DNA of 64,000 nucleotides from M0103 sp040386155. GTDB lineage: Bacteria; Bacteroidota; Bacteroidia; Flavobacteriales_D; Crocinitomicaceae. The DNA is taken from contig JAZKFZ010000003.1 of assembly GCA_040386155.1 (NCBI GenBank), positions 372,001 to 436,000 of the forward strand. Reading direction: 5' to 3'. Under the pieces are notes generated by a model. The model was not told the DNA's origin and made no database searches. It worked only from the letters and a program-made list of their open reading frames with translations. This document shows positions 41,988 through 49,432 of the stretch, in pieces. The translations under genes were made by a program, and so were the position numbers. The first letter of the stretch is position 1; each line of letters opens with the position of its first letter.

Positions 41988-42311
41988 ATGAAAAAATTTA
42001 CATTTGCACTAGCAGCAGCTACTACATTATTGCTAGCTTCTTGTGCTGGTAGTGAAGACAAAAAGTTTGATACTGCTGCAAAAAAAATCTGTGATTGTAT
42101 GTCTAAGAAAACTGCTGATGCCGCAAAAGAAGCCGCTGGCGATACACTTGGATTTAATATCGACATGACAGACCTTAATTATTCACTTTGTGCTTTAGAC
42201 ATCGTGATGGAAGCAGATCCATTCGACCCTAAAATGGGTGTTGCTATTGGAAAAGTTTGTCCAGACCTTAAAGAAACGCACAAGAAATATGTTTCTAGCA
42301 GTACTAAATAG
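41988..42311 (+). CDS. Hypothetical small lipoprotein with CDC motif
   Basis: A 107-residue lipoprotein: MKKFTFALAAATTLLLASCA gives a signal peptide with lipobox LLASC (Cys19). The mature domain is helical, with AAKKICDCMSKKTADAAK and later Cys in YSLCALD and GKVCPDL, so disulfides are likely. No family is recognised; the CDC segment resembles that of the lipoprotein at 35328-35747. The open frame extends 48 codons upstream, but a -7 box and the signal peptide fix the start at 41988. A very strong terminator follows. Confidence 0.75.
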   Translation: MKKFTFALAAATTLLLASCAGSEDKKFDTAAKKICDCMSKKTADAAKEAAGDTLGFNIDMTDLNYSLCALDIVMEADPFDPKMGVAIGKVCPDLKETHKKYVSSSTK

Positions 42312-42344
42312 TAGCTTTTAGTTCCTATCAATTCGAATTGTTTG

Positions 42345-42380
42345 ATATCCCATTAAAGGCAACTTTAGTGGGATATTTTT
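42345..42380 (+). terminator. Strong rho-independent terminator
   Basis: A 14-bp stem (42345-42358 with 42363-42376, one G-T pair) and a 4-base loop, followed by five T. Ends the small lipoprotein transcript. Confidence 0.93.
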
Positions 42381-42438
42381 ATTTAGGGGATAAAATAGTC
42401 TTATTTTTCAGGCGATTTTAAAGTCGTTTTTTTTTAAA

Positions 42439-43524
42439 CTACTGCAATTGATTTTCAAAGCTAGTTCCATTGAATTTAAATACTCCATTTTCAGGTGTCC
42501 CAAGCCATAAGTCGCCTTGATTGTCCTTGTACATTGAAATTAGATTAACGTTTTTCGTGCCGTCTTTAACTGTATAATTCGTAATGTTTTTACCGTCATA
42601 TTTATAGACGCCTTGACTCCAAGTTGTCAGCCAAATAGCTCCATCGTTGTCTTCTATGATGTAAGAAAAATAGACATATTCGTCTCCACCAAACACTTGT
42701 GCGTTTCCAATACCTTTCGTGATCTGGTAGTGCAGTCTATCGCTTTTTGCTGTCTTTTCAAAATCGAAAATATACTTGTGCCATGTATTGCACAACCAAA
42801 AGCTACCTTCTTTATCTTCAAAAATAGAACGAATACCAAAAGTTCCGCCATTGGGCACATACGTCAAATCGTCTTCGTACATCCATTTTACAGTTTCTCC
42901 ATCAAAACGACAGGCTCCGAAAATGGAAGTGCCGAACCACATTGCACCTTTTCGGTCTTTGTAAATGGAGTACACTTCGTAAGGACTAAAAAACGAATTG
43001 ACAACTCTTGGATAAATCTCATCGTGACGATAGTGTTTGGGAAACTCCAGGTGATACAAATTTTTTCCGTCGTAGCGATAAGCACCTTCCGTCTTTTTCC
43101 CCAAGATATAAAACCACAAATCATCGGGTTCCAATTTCCATTCTTTCCTTTTAATTGCTTGCAAAGTAGTAAATGTTTCTCCGTCAAACTTGCTGATACC
43201 GCCGAAGGTGGAAATAAATATATTTCCAAACTTGTCTTCTTGAATTTGCCGTATACTGTCGTTTGCAAGTCCATCTTTTTTTGTGAAATTGACAATTGTT
43301 TCGCCGTCATAACGATAGATTCCTTCACCATTACTCCCAAACCAATAGTTGTTTTTTTTATCCTGAAATACATACCACAATTGGTCGCTAAGTTTATTAA
43401 CAGTATCACCAAGCGCAATGAATTGCTTTGAATTATCAGTTGGTGCTGCATTAATTTTTGTCTGAACATTGCAAGATGTCAAAATAATCAGAATACTAAA
43501 AAATAGGAAGCTTGATAATTTCAT
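42439..43524 (-). CDS. Two-component-regulator-type propeller lipoprotein
   Basis: A 361-residue lipoprotein (lipobox LTSC) composed of repeated propeller blades of the reg_prop type, each with the pattern W-F-G-T/S-x-G-G/x-Y-R-Y-D-G (for example NNYWFGSNGEGIYRYDGETI, GDLWLGTPENGVFKFNG). Such propellers normally form the sensor part of hybrid histidine kinases; here they stand alone without kinase or DNA-binding domains. The start at ATG 43522-43524 gives the lipoprotein signal; the upstream TTG does not. Long frames on the opposite strand are shadows of its regular codon pattern. Confidence 0.85.
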   Translation of the reverse strand: MKLSSFLFFSILIILTSCNVQTKINAAPTDNSKQFIALGDTVNKLSDQLWYVFQDKKNNYWFGSNGEGIYRYDGETIVNFTKKDGLANDSIRQIQEDKFGNIFISTFGGISKFDGETFTTLQAIKRKEWKLEPDDLWFYILGKKTEGAYRYDGKNLYHLEFPKHYRHDEIYPRVVNSFFSPYEVYSIYKDRKGAMWFGTSIFGACRFDGETVKWMYEDDLTYVPNGGTFGIRSIFEDKEGSFWLCNTWHKYIFDFEKTAKSDRLHYQITKGIGNAQVFGGDEYVYFSYIIEDNDGAIWLTTWSQGVYKYDGKNITNYTVKDGTKNVNLISMYKDNQGDLWLGTPENGVFKFNGTSFENQLQ

Positions 43525-43560
43525 TGGTTTTCTGTTGTTTTTTTTGGTTGGCAATAATGG

Positions 43561-43676
43561 TTTGCTGCCTGGCGATGGAGCCGATTTTTAAATTTAGTTT
43601 TATTTGCGGTCCAAGATCGTTTTGTTTTTTAATTATTCGTTTTTCGTTAACACGATTTCGACTCTTGTGCCGCAAG
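43561..43676. repeat. Imperfect hairpin element upstream of the propeller gene
   Basis: Left arm TTTGC.GC (43561-43568) and GAG.CGA (43578-43584) pair with right arm TCGACTC (43658-43664) and GC.GCAAG (43669-43676), leaving an AT-rich centre that includes a TTTTTAAATTTAG stretch. The layout resembles the attC-like elements near 47 kb and the intergenic repeats I recall between cassette-like genes of Flavobacteria, but the CATAAC/GTTATA ends are absent. Confidence 0.4.
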
Positions 43677-43685
43677 CGTTCTTTT

Positions 43686-43973
43686 TCATAATAATTGATT
43701 TAAATCTTGTCTTCCAAAAATTGCCATTATTTCAACTTCATCTCCATTTATTTTGTAGAATATACTATCTACACCACAAACACAACGGCGATATCCGGAT
43801 TTAATAAAATCTACAGATTCGAATGATTGTGGATTTTTCGCAATAAGTTCAAAGTTTACAAAGAAAGCATCAAAGTATTTGTCGGCTTGTTTTAACCCAA
43901 ATTTCTTAACGCCATAATGATGGATTCTGATCAAATCTTCCTTTACAACATTGCTTAATTTGTATTTACCCAT
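43686..43973 (-). CDS. ParE/RelE-type toxin
   Basis: A 95-residue toxin of the RelE/ParE superfamily. KLSNVVKEDLIRIHHYGVKK is the N-terminal helix pair and the strands SGYRRCVCGVDSIFYKINGD and VEIMAIFGRQD complete the fold. Members either cleave ribosomal mRNA or poison gyrase; the ParD-like partner favours ParE. It overlaps the antitoxin gene by 8 bases, the normal antitoxin-first order. Confidence 0.87.
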   Translation of the reverse strand: MGKYKLSNVVKEDLIRIHHYGVKKFGLKQADKYFDAFFVNFELIAKNPQSFESVDFIKSGYRRCVCGVDSIFYKINGDEVEIMAIFGRQDLNQLL

Positions 43974-44205
43974 TAAGCAAATTTTTAGATTGCTTCAAAA
44001 TTTCTGATTTGGAATCGGTGGTAAATCCAGATTTTTCAGCTTTATCTAATTTTAAACGAATTAAATCGATTTGATTATGTTGATTTCTTGCTTGACGAAT
44101 TAAATCATTCACTAATTCACTCTTGCTTGAATACTCTTTATTAGCAATTTGATTCTTTAACCATTCGTCATTTGGTTCTGTAAATGAAATACTTTGTCTT
44201 CTCAT
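43966..44205 (-). CDS. ParD-type ribbon-helix-helix antitoxin
   Basis: A 79-residue antitoxin. The N-terminal strand RRQSISFTEPNDEWLKNQI followed by YSSKSELVNDLIRQAR is a ribbon-helix-helix DNA-binding motif; the C-terminal helix (DLIRLKLDKAEKSGF) is the toxin-binding part. It precedes and overlaps the toxin gene. It likely represses its own promoter through the palindrome at 44219-44236. Confidence 0.87.
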   Translation of the reverse strand: MRRQSISFTEPNDEWLKNQIANKEYSSKSELVNDLIRQARNQHNQIDLIRLKLDKAEKSGFTTDSKSEILKQSKNLLNG

Positions 44206-44218
44206 GATAATTAAGTTG

Positions 44219-44236
44219 TGGTGTAAATATACACCA
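44219..44236. promoter_or_regulatory. Palindromic operator of the toxin-antitoxin operon
   Basis: Perfect inverted repeat TGGTGTA-AATA-TACACCA located 14 bases before the antitoxin ATG and downstream of the predicted transcript start. Autoregulation by a ribbon-helix-helix antitoxin normally uses such a palindrome. Confidence 0.65.
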
Positions 44237-44251
44237 AATTCGCATCAAATG

Positions 44252-44259
44252 CAAAATTA
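44252..44259 (-). promoter_or_regulatory. -7 box of the toxin-antitoxin operon
   Basis: Reads TAATTTTG on the minus strand, a full match, 46 bases before the antitoxin start. The operator lies between it and the gene. Confidence 0.5.
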
Positions 44260-44315
44260 TTTTGACTTGTTCTCAGGTGTGGATGGGGTTGATAATGGCC
44301 ACTGTCTAAAACCCC

Positions 44316-44333
44316 TCCCGATGGCTATCGGGA
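44316..44333. repeat. REP-like hairpin
   Basis: Perfect 7-bp inverted repeat TCCCGAT-GGCT-ATCGGGA in a C-rich context. Short 'CCCGAT..ATCGGG' palindromes are common dispersed elements in Flavobacteria; only one copy is in this window. Confidence 0.55.
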
Positions 44334-44519
44334 TTCTTCCAAACCAACTGTTTTTTGGATAAATATACGCGTTTTGAGCTTGTTGCTGTGTTCGTTTTAG
44401 AAAAATATGTGGAGTGAATTTTCTCTGGAAAATAGCTTGAAAATGGCTTCGTAGAGCATTTTATTTGATCTGTCCACTCACTCAGTACAACAAACTACTC
44501 AACTTAAGCATTCAACTAT

Positions 44520-44527
44520 TATCTTTG
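44520..44527 (+). promoter_or_regulatory. -7 box of the S9 peptidase gene
   Basis: TATCTTTG, a full match, 23 bases before the ATG at 44551. Confidence 0.5.
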
Positions 44528-44550
44528 GGTAAACAAACCTTCGAAGCATC

Positions 44551-46971
44551 ATGAAAAGATTCATTTATATTTTAAGTAGCGCGCTATTCTCCTATTCATC
44601 CGTAGCGCAAGAAAATCTCGATTACCAAAAACCTCCACAGGAAATTTTGGATCTTGTTGATTACGAGCGAGCGCCAAGTGTCATCATGGATTCAAAAAAG
44701 GAAAACATGGTTTTTCTATACCGAGACAGCTATAAAACCTTGGACGATTTAAATCAGGAAGAAATGAAACTGGCTGGATTACGCATCAATCCGGTGACAA
44801 ATATTTCTAGTACAGTAACGTACCTGAACAACATCAAAACGCGCAAGTTAAATGGAACTGTTGAAGTACAAGTAAGTGGACTTCCCGAAAAACCACGCAT
44901 CTCAAATCTATCATGGTCACCAAACGAACAATTTATTGCGTTCACACATACCACAGCGAGTCACGTTGAATTGTGGTTGCTAGACCTTGCCACCAATAAC
45001 TGTAAAAAAGTAAGTACCTTGATTTTAAACGCAAATCTTGGAGCTCCGATCACATGGTTCAAGGATAGTAAAGCCTTGTTGGTGCGCACTATTCCTTTTG
45101 ACAAACCAGCCTTGATCAATACAAAAAACACCCTGCCCACAGGTCCAGTTGTGAGTGTTTCAGACGGTTCTAAAGCACAAAACAGAACGTACCAAGATTT
45201 GTTGAAAAATCCGATGGATGAAAAGAATTTTGAAGCCTTGGCTTCTTCTGAATTGCACAAGGTGTATCTGGATGGTAAAAGCGAAAAGTGGATGGCAAAA
45301 GGAATGTACATGGGCGAAAGTTTTTCTCCAGATGGAAAATACATCCTGATTACCACGATTGAGCGACCATTCTCTTATATGGTCACCTACGATCGTTTTC
45401 CAAATCGTGAGGTGGTTTACGATGTCCAAGCAAAGAAAATTGCTGAAGTTAACTTTACACCGCTGACGGAAGTAATGCCGAAAGGATTCATGGCCGTTTA
45501 TGATGGTAAACGCAATTTTAACTGGCGAAGTGATGAACCGGCAACGCTTTACTACATGCAAGCGCTCGACAAAGGTGATCCTGAAGTAATCGTTGATTAC
45601 CGCGACGAAGTTTTCACATGGAAAGCACCATTTACCAACGCAGCAAGCTCACTTATTAAATTAAAACAACGTGCTTCGGGAATTGAATGGGGAGATGCAA
45701 CACACGCAGTGGCATCGGATTATTGGTGGAATACCCGAAATCGTAAAACGTATTTCTTTGATCCTTCTGTTGGAAATACGTCGATGAAACTACTGTTCGA
45801 CCGCAACTACGATGATAAATATGCCGATCCAGGAAGAATGCAAACAACACGCAATGAATTTGGAGAAGATGTATTGGATTTGAAAGGCGACGCAGTTTAT
45901 CTATTTGGAGAAGGATTTACCGCGCAGGGACAATTTCCATTTATTCACCAAATGAACCTTAAAACAGCTGCGCTTGTGAAATTGTACCGTTCAGCGTATA
46001 CCGACAAAGTAGAATCACTTTCTTCTTTTATCGATGTGAAGAAAAAAACAGTACTTGTACGTATTGAATCAGCAACGCAATATCCCAATTACTTCGTCCG
46101 CACGATCAGCAAAGCAAAAGCAACACCTGTGCAGATTACCAACTTCAAAAATCCATTCACACCCTTGGAAAAAGTCTACAAGGAAGTGATTAAATACAAG
46201 CGAAGTGACGGTTTAGAATTGACGGGAACACTTTATTTACCTGCAGACTACGATCGCACTAAGAAAGAAAAATTACCTATGATCATGTGGGCGTATCCGA
46301 AAGAATACAAAGACAAAAACAGTGCTGGTCAAACAACAACCAACCCCAACCAGTTTACCTTTCCAAGTTATGGTTCTCCGATTTATTGGGTAACACGTGG
46401 CTATGTTGTGTTAGACAATGCAGCCTTCCCAATTGTAGGTGAAGGGGATACACAACCGAATGATAGTTTCATTCAGCAATTAGTTGACAATGCAAAAGCT
46501 GCAATCGATGCTGTTGATGCAATGGGATATATTGACCGCACAAAAGTGGCAGTTGGTGGTCATTCCTATGGAGCATTTATGACCGCCAACCTTTTAACCC
46601 ATTCTAAGCTTTTTGCCTGTGGCGTTGCACGAAGTGGTGCTTATAACAGAACATTGACCCCATTTGGGTTCCAAAGTGAGGAGCGCAATTACTGGGAGGC
46701 ACAAGATATTTACAATGAAATGTCGCCCTTTATGACAGCCGATAAAATGAACTTTCCTTTGTTATTAGTACACGGCGAGGCAGACAACAATCCGGGGACT
46801 TTCACCCTGCAAAGTGAGCGTTATTTCAATGCGCTAAAAGGAATGGGGAAACCAACGCGTTTGGTGATTTTACCGAAAGAAAGTCATGGCTACGTAGCGA
46901 AAGAAAACATCTTGCACCTCTTGTGGGAACAAGATCGTTGGTTTGAGATTTACTTGAAGGGGAAGAATTAA
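44551..46971 (+). CDS. S9 family (prolyl oligopeptidase-type) peptidase, exported
   Basis: An 806-residue serine peptidase with a signal peptide (residues 1-18, SVAQE). An N-terminal beta-propeller (about 30-520) precedes the alpha/beta hydrolase domain. The catalytic triad is Ser672 in GGHSYGAFM, Asp745 in GEADNNPG and His779 in ESHGY, all in the S9C-like glutamyl/acylaminoacyl pattern. It acts on short peptides, probably in the periplasm. It is monocistronic. The gene lies inside the accessory-looking stretch but is itself a common Bacteroidota enzyme. Confidence 0.92.
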   Translation: MKRFIYILSSALFSYSSVAQENLDYQKPPQEILDLVDYERAPSVIMDSKKENMVFLYRDSYKTLDDLNQEEMKLAGLRINPVTNISSTVTYLNNIKTRKLNGTVEVQVSGLPEKPRISNLSWSPNEQFIAFTHTTASHVELWLLDLATNNCKKVSTLILNANLGAPITWFKDSKALLVRTIPFDKPALINTKNTLPTGPVVSVSDGSKAQNRTYQDLLKNPMDEKNFEALASSELHKVYLDGKSEKWMAKGMYMGESFSPDGKYILITTIERPFSYMVTYDRFPNREVVYDVQAKKIAEVNFTPLTEVMPKGFMAVYDGKRNFNWRSDEPATLYYMQALDKGDPEVIVDYRDEVFTWKAPFTNAASSLIKLKQRASGIEWGDATHAVASDYWWNTRNRKTYFFDPSVGNTSMKLLFDRNYDDKYADPGRMQTTRNEFGEDVLDLKGDAVYLFGEGFTAQGQFPFIHQMNLKTAALVKLYRSAYTDKVESLSSFIDVKKKTVLVRIESATQYPNYFVRTISKAKATPVQITNFKNPFTPLEKVYKEVIKYKRSDGLELTGTLYLPADYDRTKKEKLPMIMWAYPKEYKDKNSAGQTTTNPNQFTFPSYGSPIYWVTRGYVVLDNAAFPIVGEGDTQPNDSFIQQLVDNAKAAIDAVDAMGYIDRTKVAVGGHSYGAFMTANLLTHSKLFACGVARSGAYNRTLTPFGFQSEERNYWEAQDIYNEMSPFMTADKMNFPLLLVHGEADNNPGTFTLQSERYFNALKGMGKPTRLVILPKESHGYVAKENILHLLWEQDRWFEIYLKGKN

Positions 46972-47015
46972 CAGGGTTTGAAAAGTGTGGTAGTGCTATG
47001 GTTGTGCTGATCGAG

Positions 47016-47091
47016 CATAACGGTTCTCAACTACGAGACGCGGGCCTCTTGGATGTGGTTGTTTTGCCCGTGGCTTTTAGTTGATGTTATG
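47016..47091. repeat. attC-like folded element 1
   Basis: Ends CATAAC (47016-47021) and GTTATG (47086-47091) pair exactly. Inside, TCAACTA (47027-47033) pairs with TAGTTGA (47078-47084), AG with CT, and CGGGC (47041-47045) with GCCCG (47066-47070). The left arm has extra unpaired bases (GGTTC), as attC sites have extrahelical bases. It lies just after the stop codon of the leucine-rich-repeat gene. No integron integrase is in the window. Confidence 0.6.
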
Positions 47092-47101
47092 GGTATAATT
47101 A

Positions 47102-47878
47102 TTAATAAATAAACTTTGTATTAGGCATTAGGCGCTCTAACTCTTTTATTTTTTCTTCATTAATCGGGTTGTCTATCAGAGTTACCTTCTTTAAATGCTT
47201 TAGTTCGGTTAGCTCTTTTGGTAAAGTGTTCAACTTGTTATCATACAAGTTTAGTTCTTCCAAGCTACTTAGCAATTTAATTTCTGGAGGTAATGCTTCG
47301 ATATTATTCACGCTCAGATGAATCACCCGTAATTTTTTCGCTTCAGATAGAGCTATAAGGAATAGTTTAATATCGATCTCTTCTTGTCTAATGAAACCAA
47401 ACTCCTCTAAGTTTGTCATTTGAGAAAAGTCGATTTTGGGATCCTTCATTTGGTTGCAACCAAGGTTTAACCGTTTCAACTTTGGAAACCGATGCAGCTG
47501 GGGCAGAACCGATTGGTAATCTAATTCGTACATACTTGTCATATCCAATTCTTCTATGTTTGAAAGAGAGTAGAAGGCATCGGGTAAACTACTAATTTTT
47601 GTATGATACAAATCGAGGCTCTTTAGTTTAGAAAAATCGGCAATCCTGGGATCGAAATAGGACAATTTATTGCAGCATAAATTTAAAGACTCGAGGTTCC
47701 GATATAGAAATAACGAATCAGGAATACTGTCATCTATCTGTTGACCTATATTCATTACATAAATTGTATCACGATGATCTATATTGTGCACAGCCACGGA
47801 CTCCTTAGCTTGGTCGCAACCAATCAGGGTAAGAAAAAATAATATGTAGGTTATTCTATTTAGCACTTCATTATCCAT
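47102..47878 (-). CDS. Leucine-rich-repeat lipoprotein
   Basis: A 258-residue protein with a short signal and lipobox LTLIGC (Cys21), followed by about eight leucine-rich repeats of the LxxLxLxxNxL type, for example LESLNLCCNKLSYF, LKSLDLYHTKIS and LEELNLYDNKLNTLP. LRR surfaces bind proteins; the partner is unknown. The ATG codon at 47876-47878 coincides with the CATAAC end of the attC-like element upstream, so the gene starts exactly at the element boundary, and a second element lies 10 bases after its stop. Confidence 0.8.
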   Translation of the reverse strand: MDNEVLNRITYILFFLTLIGCDQAKESVAVHNIDHRDTIYVMNIGQQIDDSIPDSLFLYRNLESLNLCCNKLSYFDPRIADFSKLKSLDLYHTKISSLPDAFYSLSNIEELDMTSMYELDYQSVLPQLHRFPKLKRLNLGCNQMKDPKIDFSQMTNLEEFGFIRQEEIDIKLFLIALSEAKKLRVIHLSVNNIEALPPEIKLLSSLEELNLYDNKLNTLPKELTELKHLKKVTLIDNPINEEKIKELERLMPNTKFIY

Positions 47879-48010
47879 AACGGTTTGAGGCTATGCGCCG
47901 TTCCGGACTTTCACCCAAAAACCGCAACCTCGAAGTTTAATTATTTTTAAATATACAAAATCGATTCATCGAAGCATAATCTCGGAATGGAGCATGAGCC
48001 TCTGTTATAG
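47876..48010. repeat. attC-like folded element 2
   Basis: ATAAC (47877-47881) pairs with GTTAT (48004-48008). Inward, GAGGCT (47887-47892) pairs with AGCCTC (47997-48002), ATGC (47893-47896) with GCAT (47992-47995), CC (47898-47899) with GG, and GTTCCG (47900-47905) with CGGAAT (47983-47988). The centre is AT-rich. Same boundary bases as element 1, so the two are related. It separates the LRR gene from the orphan gene at 48021. Confidence 0.65.
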
Positions 48011-48020
48011 GTATCTATTT

Positions 48021-48572
48021 TTAATATTGGTTTGTTTCTTCAAGTTTTGATTGAGCTAAATCATTGAATTCAGGTAAATATCCTTCCTTATAATCTGTAA
48101 AGGCGTAATTATTCATATCTATCGTTTTCCTTAAAATATATTCTACACTTACACCCATAGTTTGAATATATGATTTCAGTGATTCATAGCTGTAATTGTC
48201 AGCTATTTTTTCTAAGTCTTCTTTATTTATTATCAAGAAATCGTTACCAATGTTGTCAACAGCAAAAAAAAGTTCAAATTCTAGAAAAGTTTGATCATGT
48301 AAGGGATTTGGAAATAAAAAACTATCTACTTCCTTTATTCCTAATTCGAAGAAGAATCTTTTATACTCTTCACTAATTTTAAAATAGAAATTTTCATTTT
48401 TGAATCTGTCATATTCAGCAATAATAGTTTCTTTACTTATAATTTTAGAAACATCTTCGTTTAGGATATGAGCATAATTTTTTCCCAACCATGCTGAATC
48501 AATCTGTTTTTTTAATGATTCTTCATCGAATGGAAATTCTGTGTAAAAGTCAAACAATTTTAGTGTCTTCAT
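48021..48572 (-). CDS. Orphan hypothetical protein, 183 residues
   Basis: I do not recognise the family. The protein is acidic and soluble, without signal peptide, with a central aromatic segment (ENFYFKISEEYKRFFFELGI) and DFLIINKEDLEKIADNYS. A distant SMI1/KNR4 (SUKH) immunity-type fold is conceivable from the mix of aromatic strands and acidic helices, but this is a guess. The coding region is more AT-rich than its neighbours. It is framed by GTTATAGGT (48004-48012) and ACCTATAAC (48577-48585), an inverted pair. Confidence 0.6.
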   Translation of the reverse strand: MKTLKLFDFYTEFPFDEESLKKQIDSAWLGKNYAHILNEDVSKIISKETIIAEYDRFKNENFYFKISEEYKRFFFELGIKEVDSFLFPNPLHDQTFLEFELFFAVDNIGNDFLIINKEDLEKIADNYSYESLKSYIQTMGVSVEYILRKTIDMNNYAFTDYKEGYLPEFNDLAQSKLEETNQY

Positions 48573-48576
48573 AATT

Positions 48577-48585
48577 ACCTATAAC
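48577..48585. repeat. Inverted match to the end of attC-like element 2
   Basis: ACCTATAAC is the exact reverse complement of GTTATAGGT at 48004-48012, so the orphan gene is bracketed by the pair. The following 200 bases contain no clear gene; a weak ACAACT/AGTTGT pair and a TATAACC stretch near 48636 are present but no full attC-like fold could be traced. Confidence 0.4.
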
Positions 48586-48781
48586 TTGTTTATATACCTC
48601 ACAACTTATCCATTTATATACACATAGTTGTTGTATAACCGCCATAAAGTGAGACTTATTTGTATTACGTAAACTTAACAAATTATTTTGCTCCGCCAAA
48701 GTGTAAGCAAAAAAATGAAGTAGTGTTAAGTGGTAGATGTAAAGGCAATAAAATAGGGGAGTGTACTGCTGTGAAATGACC

Positions 48782-49432
48782 TTAGACAATGAGGCCATCT
48801 TTCATGACCAACTTTCTATCGGCCATATTGGCGAGGTCTTCGTTGTGGGTAACGATTACGAAAGATTGTCCTAGTTCTTCACGCAGTTCGAAGAATAACT
48901 GGTGGAGTTCTTTGGAGTTGGCGCTGTCGAGATTTCCCGAAGGTTCATCGGCGAAAATGACGGAAGGTTGATTGATGAGTGCTCTACATACCGCCACACG
49001 CTGCTGCTCGCCACCAGAAAGCTCTGAGGGTTTGTGCTCGGCACGGCTAGAAAGTTGCAAACGGTCCAAGAGTTTTTTTGCCTGCGCACGGGCATCAGCC
49101 ATTTTCATGCCTCCAATAATAGCCGGAATACAAATATTCTCGATGGCTGAAAATTCAGGAAGCAGTTGATGAAACTGGAAAATAAAGCCAATTTTCTGAT
49201 TTCTAAATTTCGCTAAATCGTTGTTGCTTAAACTGAATGGATCGATTCCGTCGAAATGTAATTGCCCGCCATCTGGCTTGTCTAAGGTGCCCAAAATTTG
49301 CAATAAGGTTGTCTTTCCAGCACCAGAAGATCCAACAATGGATACTATTTCTTTGTCCTGAATTTCTAGATGGATACCTTTCAAGATGGAAAGTTCACCG
49401 TAGGCTTTTACAATATTTTTGGCAAGAATCAT
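48782..49432 (-). CDS. LolD-type ABC transporter ATPase
   Basis: A 216-residue ATPase of the MacB/LolD class: Walker A GSSGAGKTTLL near 34-44, signature LSGGEQQRVAVCRAL near 137-151, Walker B VIFADEPSGNLD. The absence of extra domains and the DEPSGNLD wording are typical of LolCDE/MacB-type ATPases, which extract lipoproteins or export substrates with an FtsX-like permease; no such permease is adjacent. Its ATG shares a base with the ribBA stop codon (TAATG). Confidence 0.87.
   Translation of the reverse strand: MILAKNIVKAYGELSILKGIHLEIQDKEIVSIVGSSGAGKTTLLQILGTLDKPDGGQLHFDGIDPFSLSNNDLAKFRNQKIGFIFQFHQLLPEFSAIENICIPAIIGGMKMADARAQAKKLLDRLQLSSRAEHKPSELSGGEQQRVAVCRALINQPSVIFADEPSGNLDSANSKELHQLFFELREELGQSFVIVTHNEDLANMADRKLVMKDGLIV

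Larger units (their letters stand above)
44206..44550. other. Intergenic region between toxin-antitoxin and S9 peptidase (345 bases)
   Basis: Divergent. It holds the antitoxin operator palindrome (44219-44236), a minus-strand -7 box (44252-44259), a REP-like hairpin (44316-44333) and the plus-strand -7 box of the peptidase gene (44520-44527). No further gene seen. Confidence 0.7.

Noticed and set aside
42413..42435. Second terminator-like hairpin (CGATT..AGTCG followed by nine T)
   Set aside because: The stem is only about five base pairs with a G-T pair, and a much stronger terminator for the same transcript lies at 42345-42380.
42613..43431. 272-codon frame on the plus strand opposite the propeller lipoprotein
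   Set aside because: It is antisense to a well-supported repeat protein, has no family features, and long antisense frames are expected from the regular codon pattern of propeller blades.
42888..43469. 193-codon frame overlapping the propeller lipoprotein in another frame
   Set aside because: Same DNA as the reg_prop gene, no recognisable domain; treated as a shadow.
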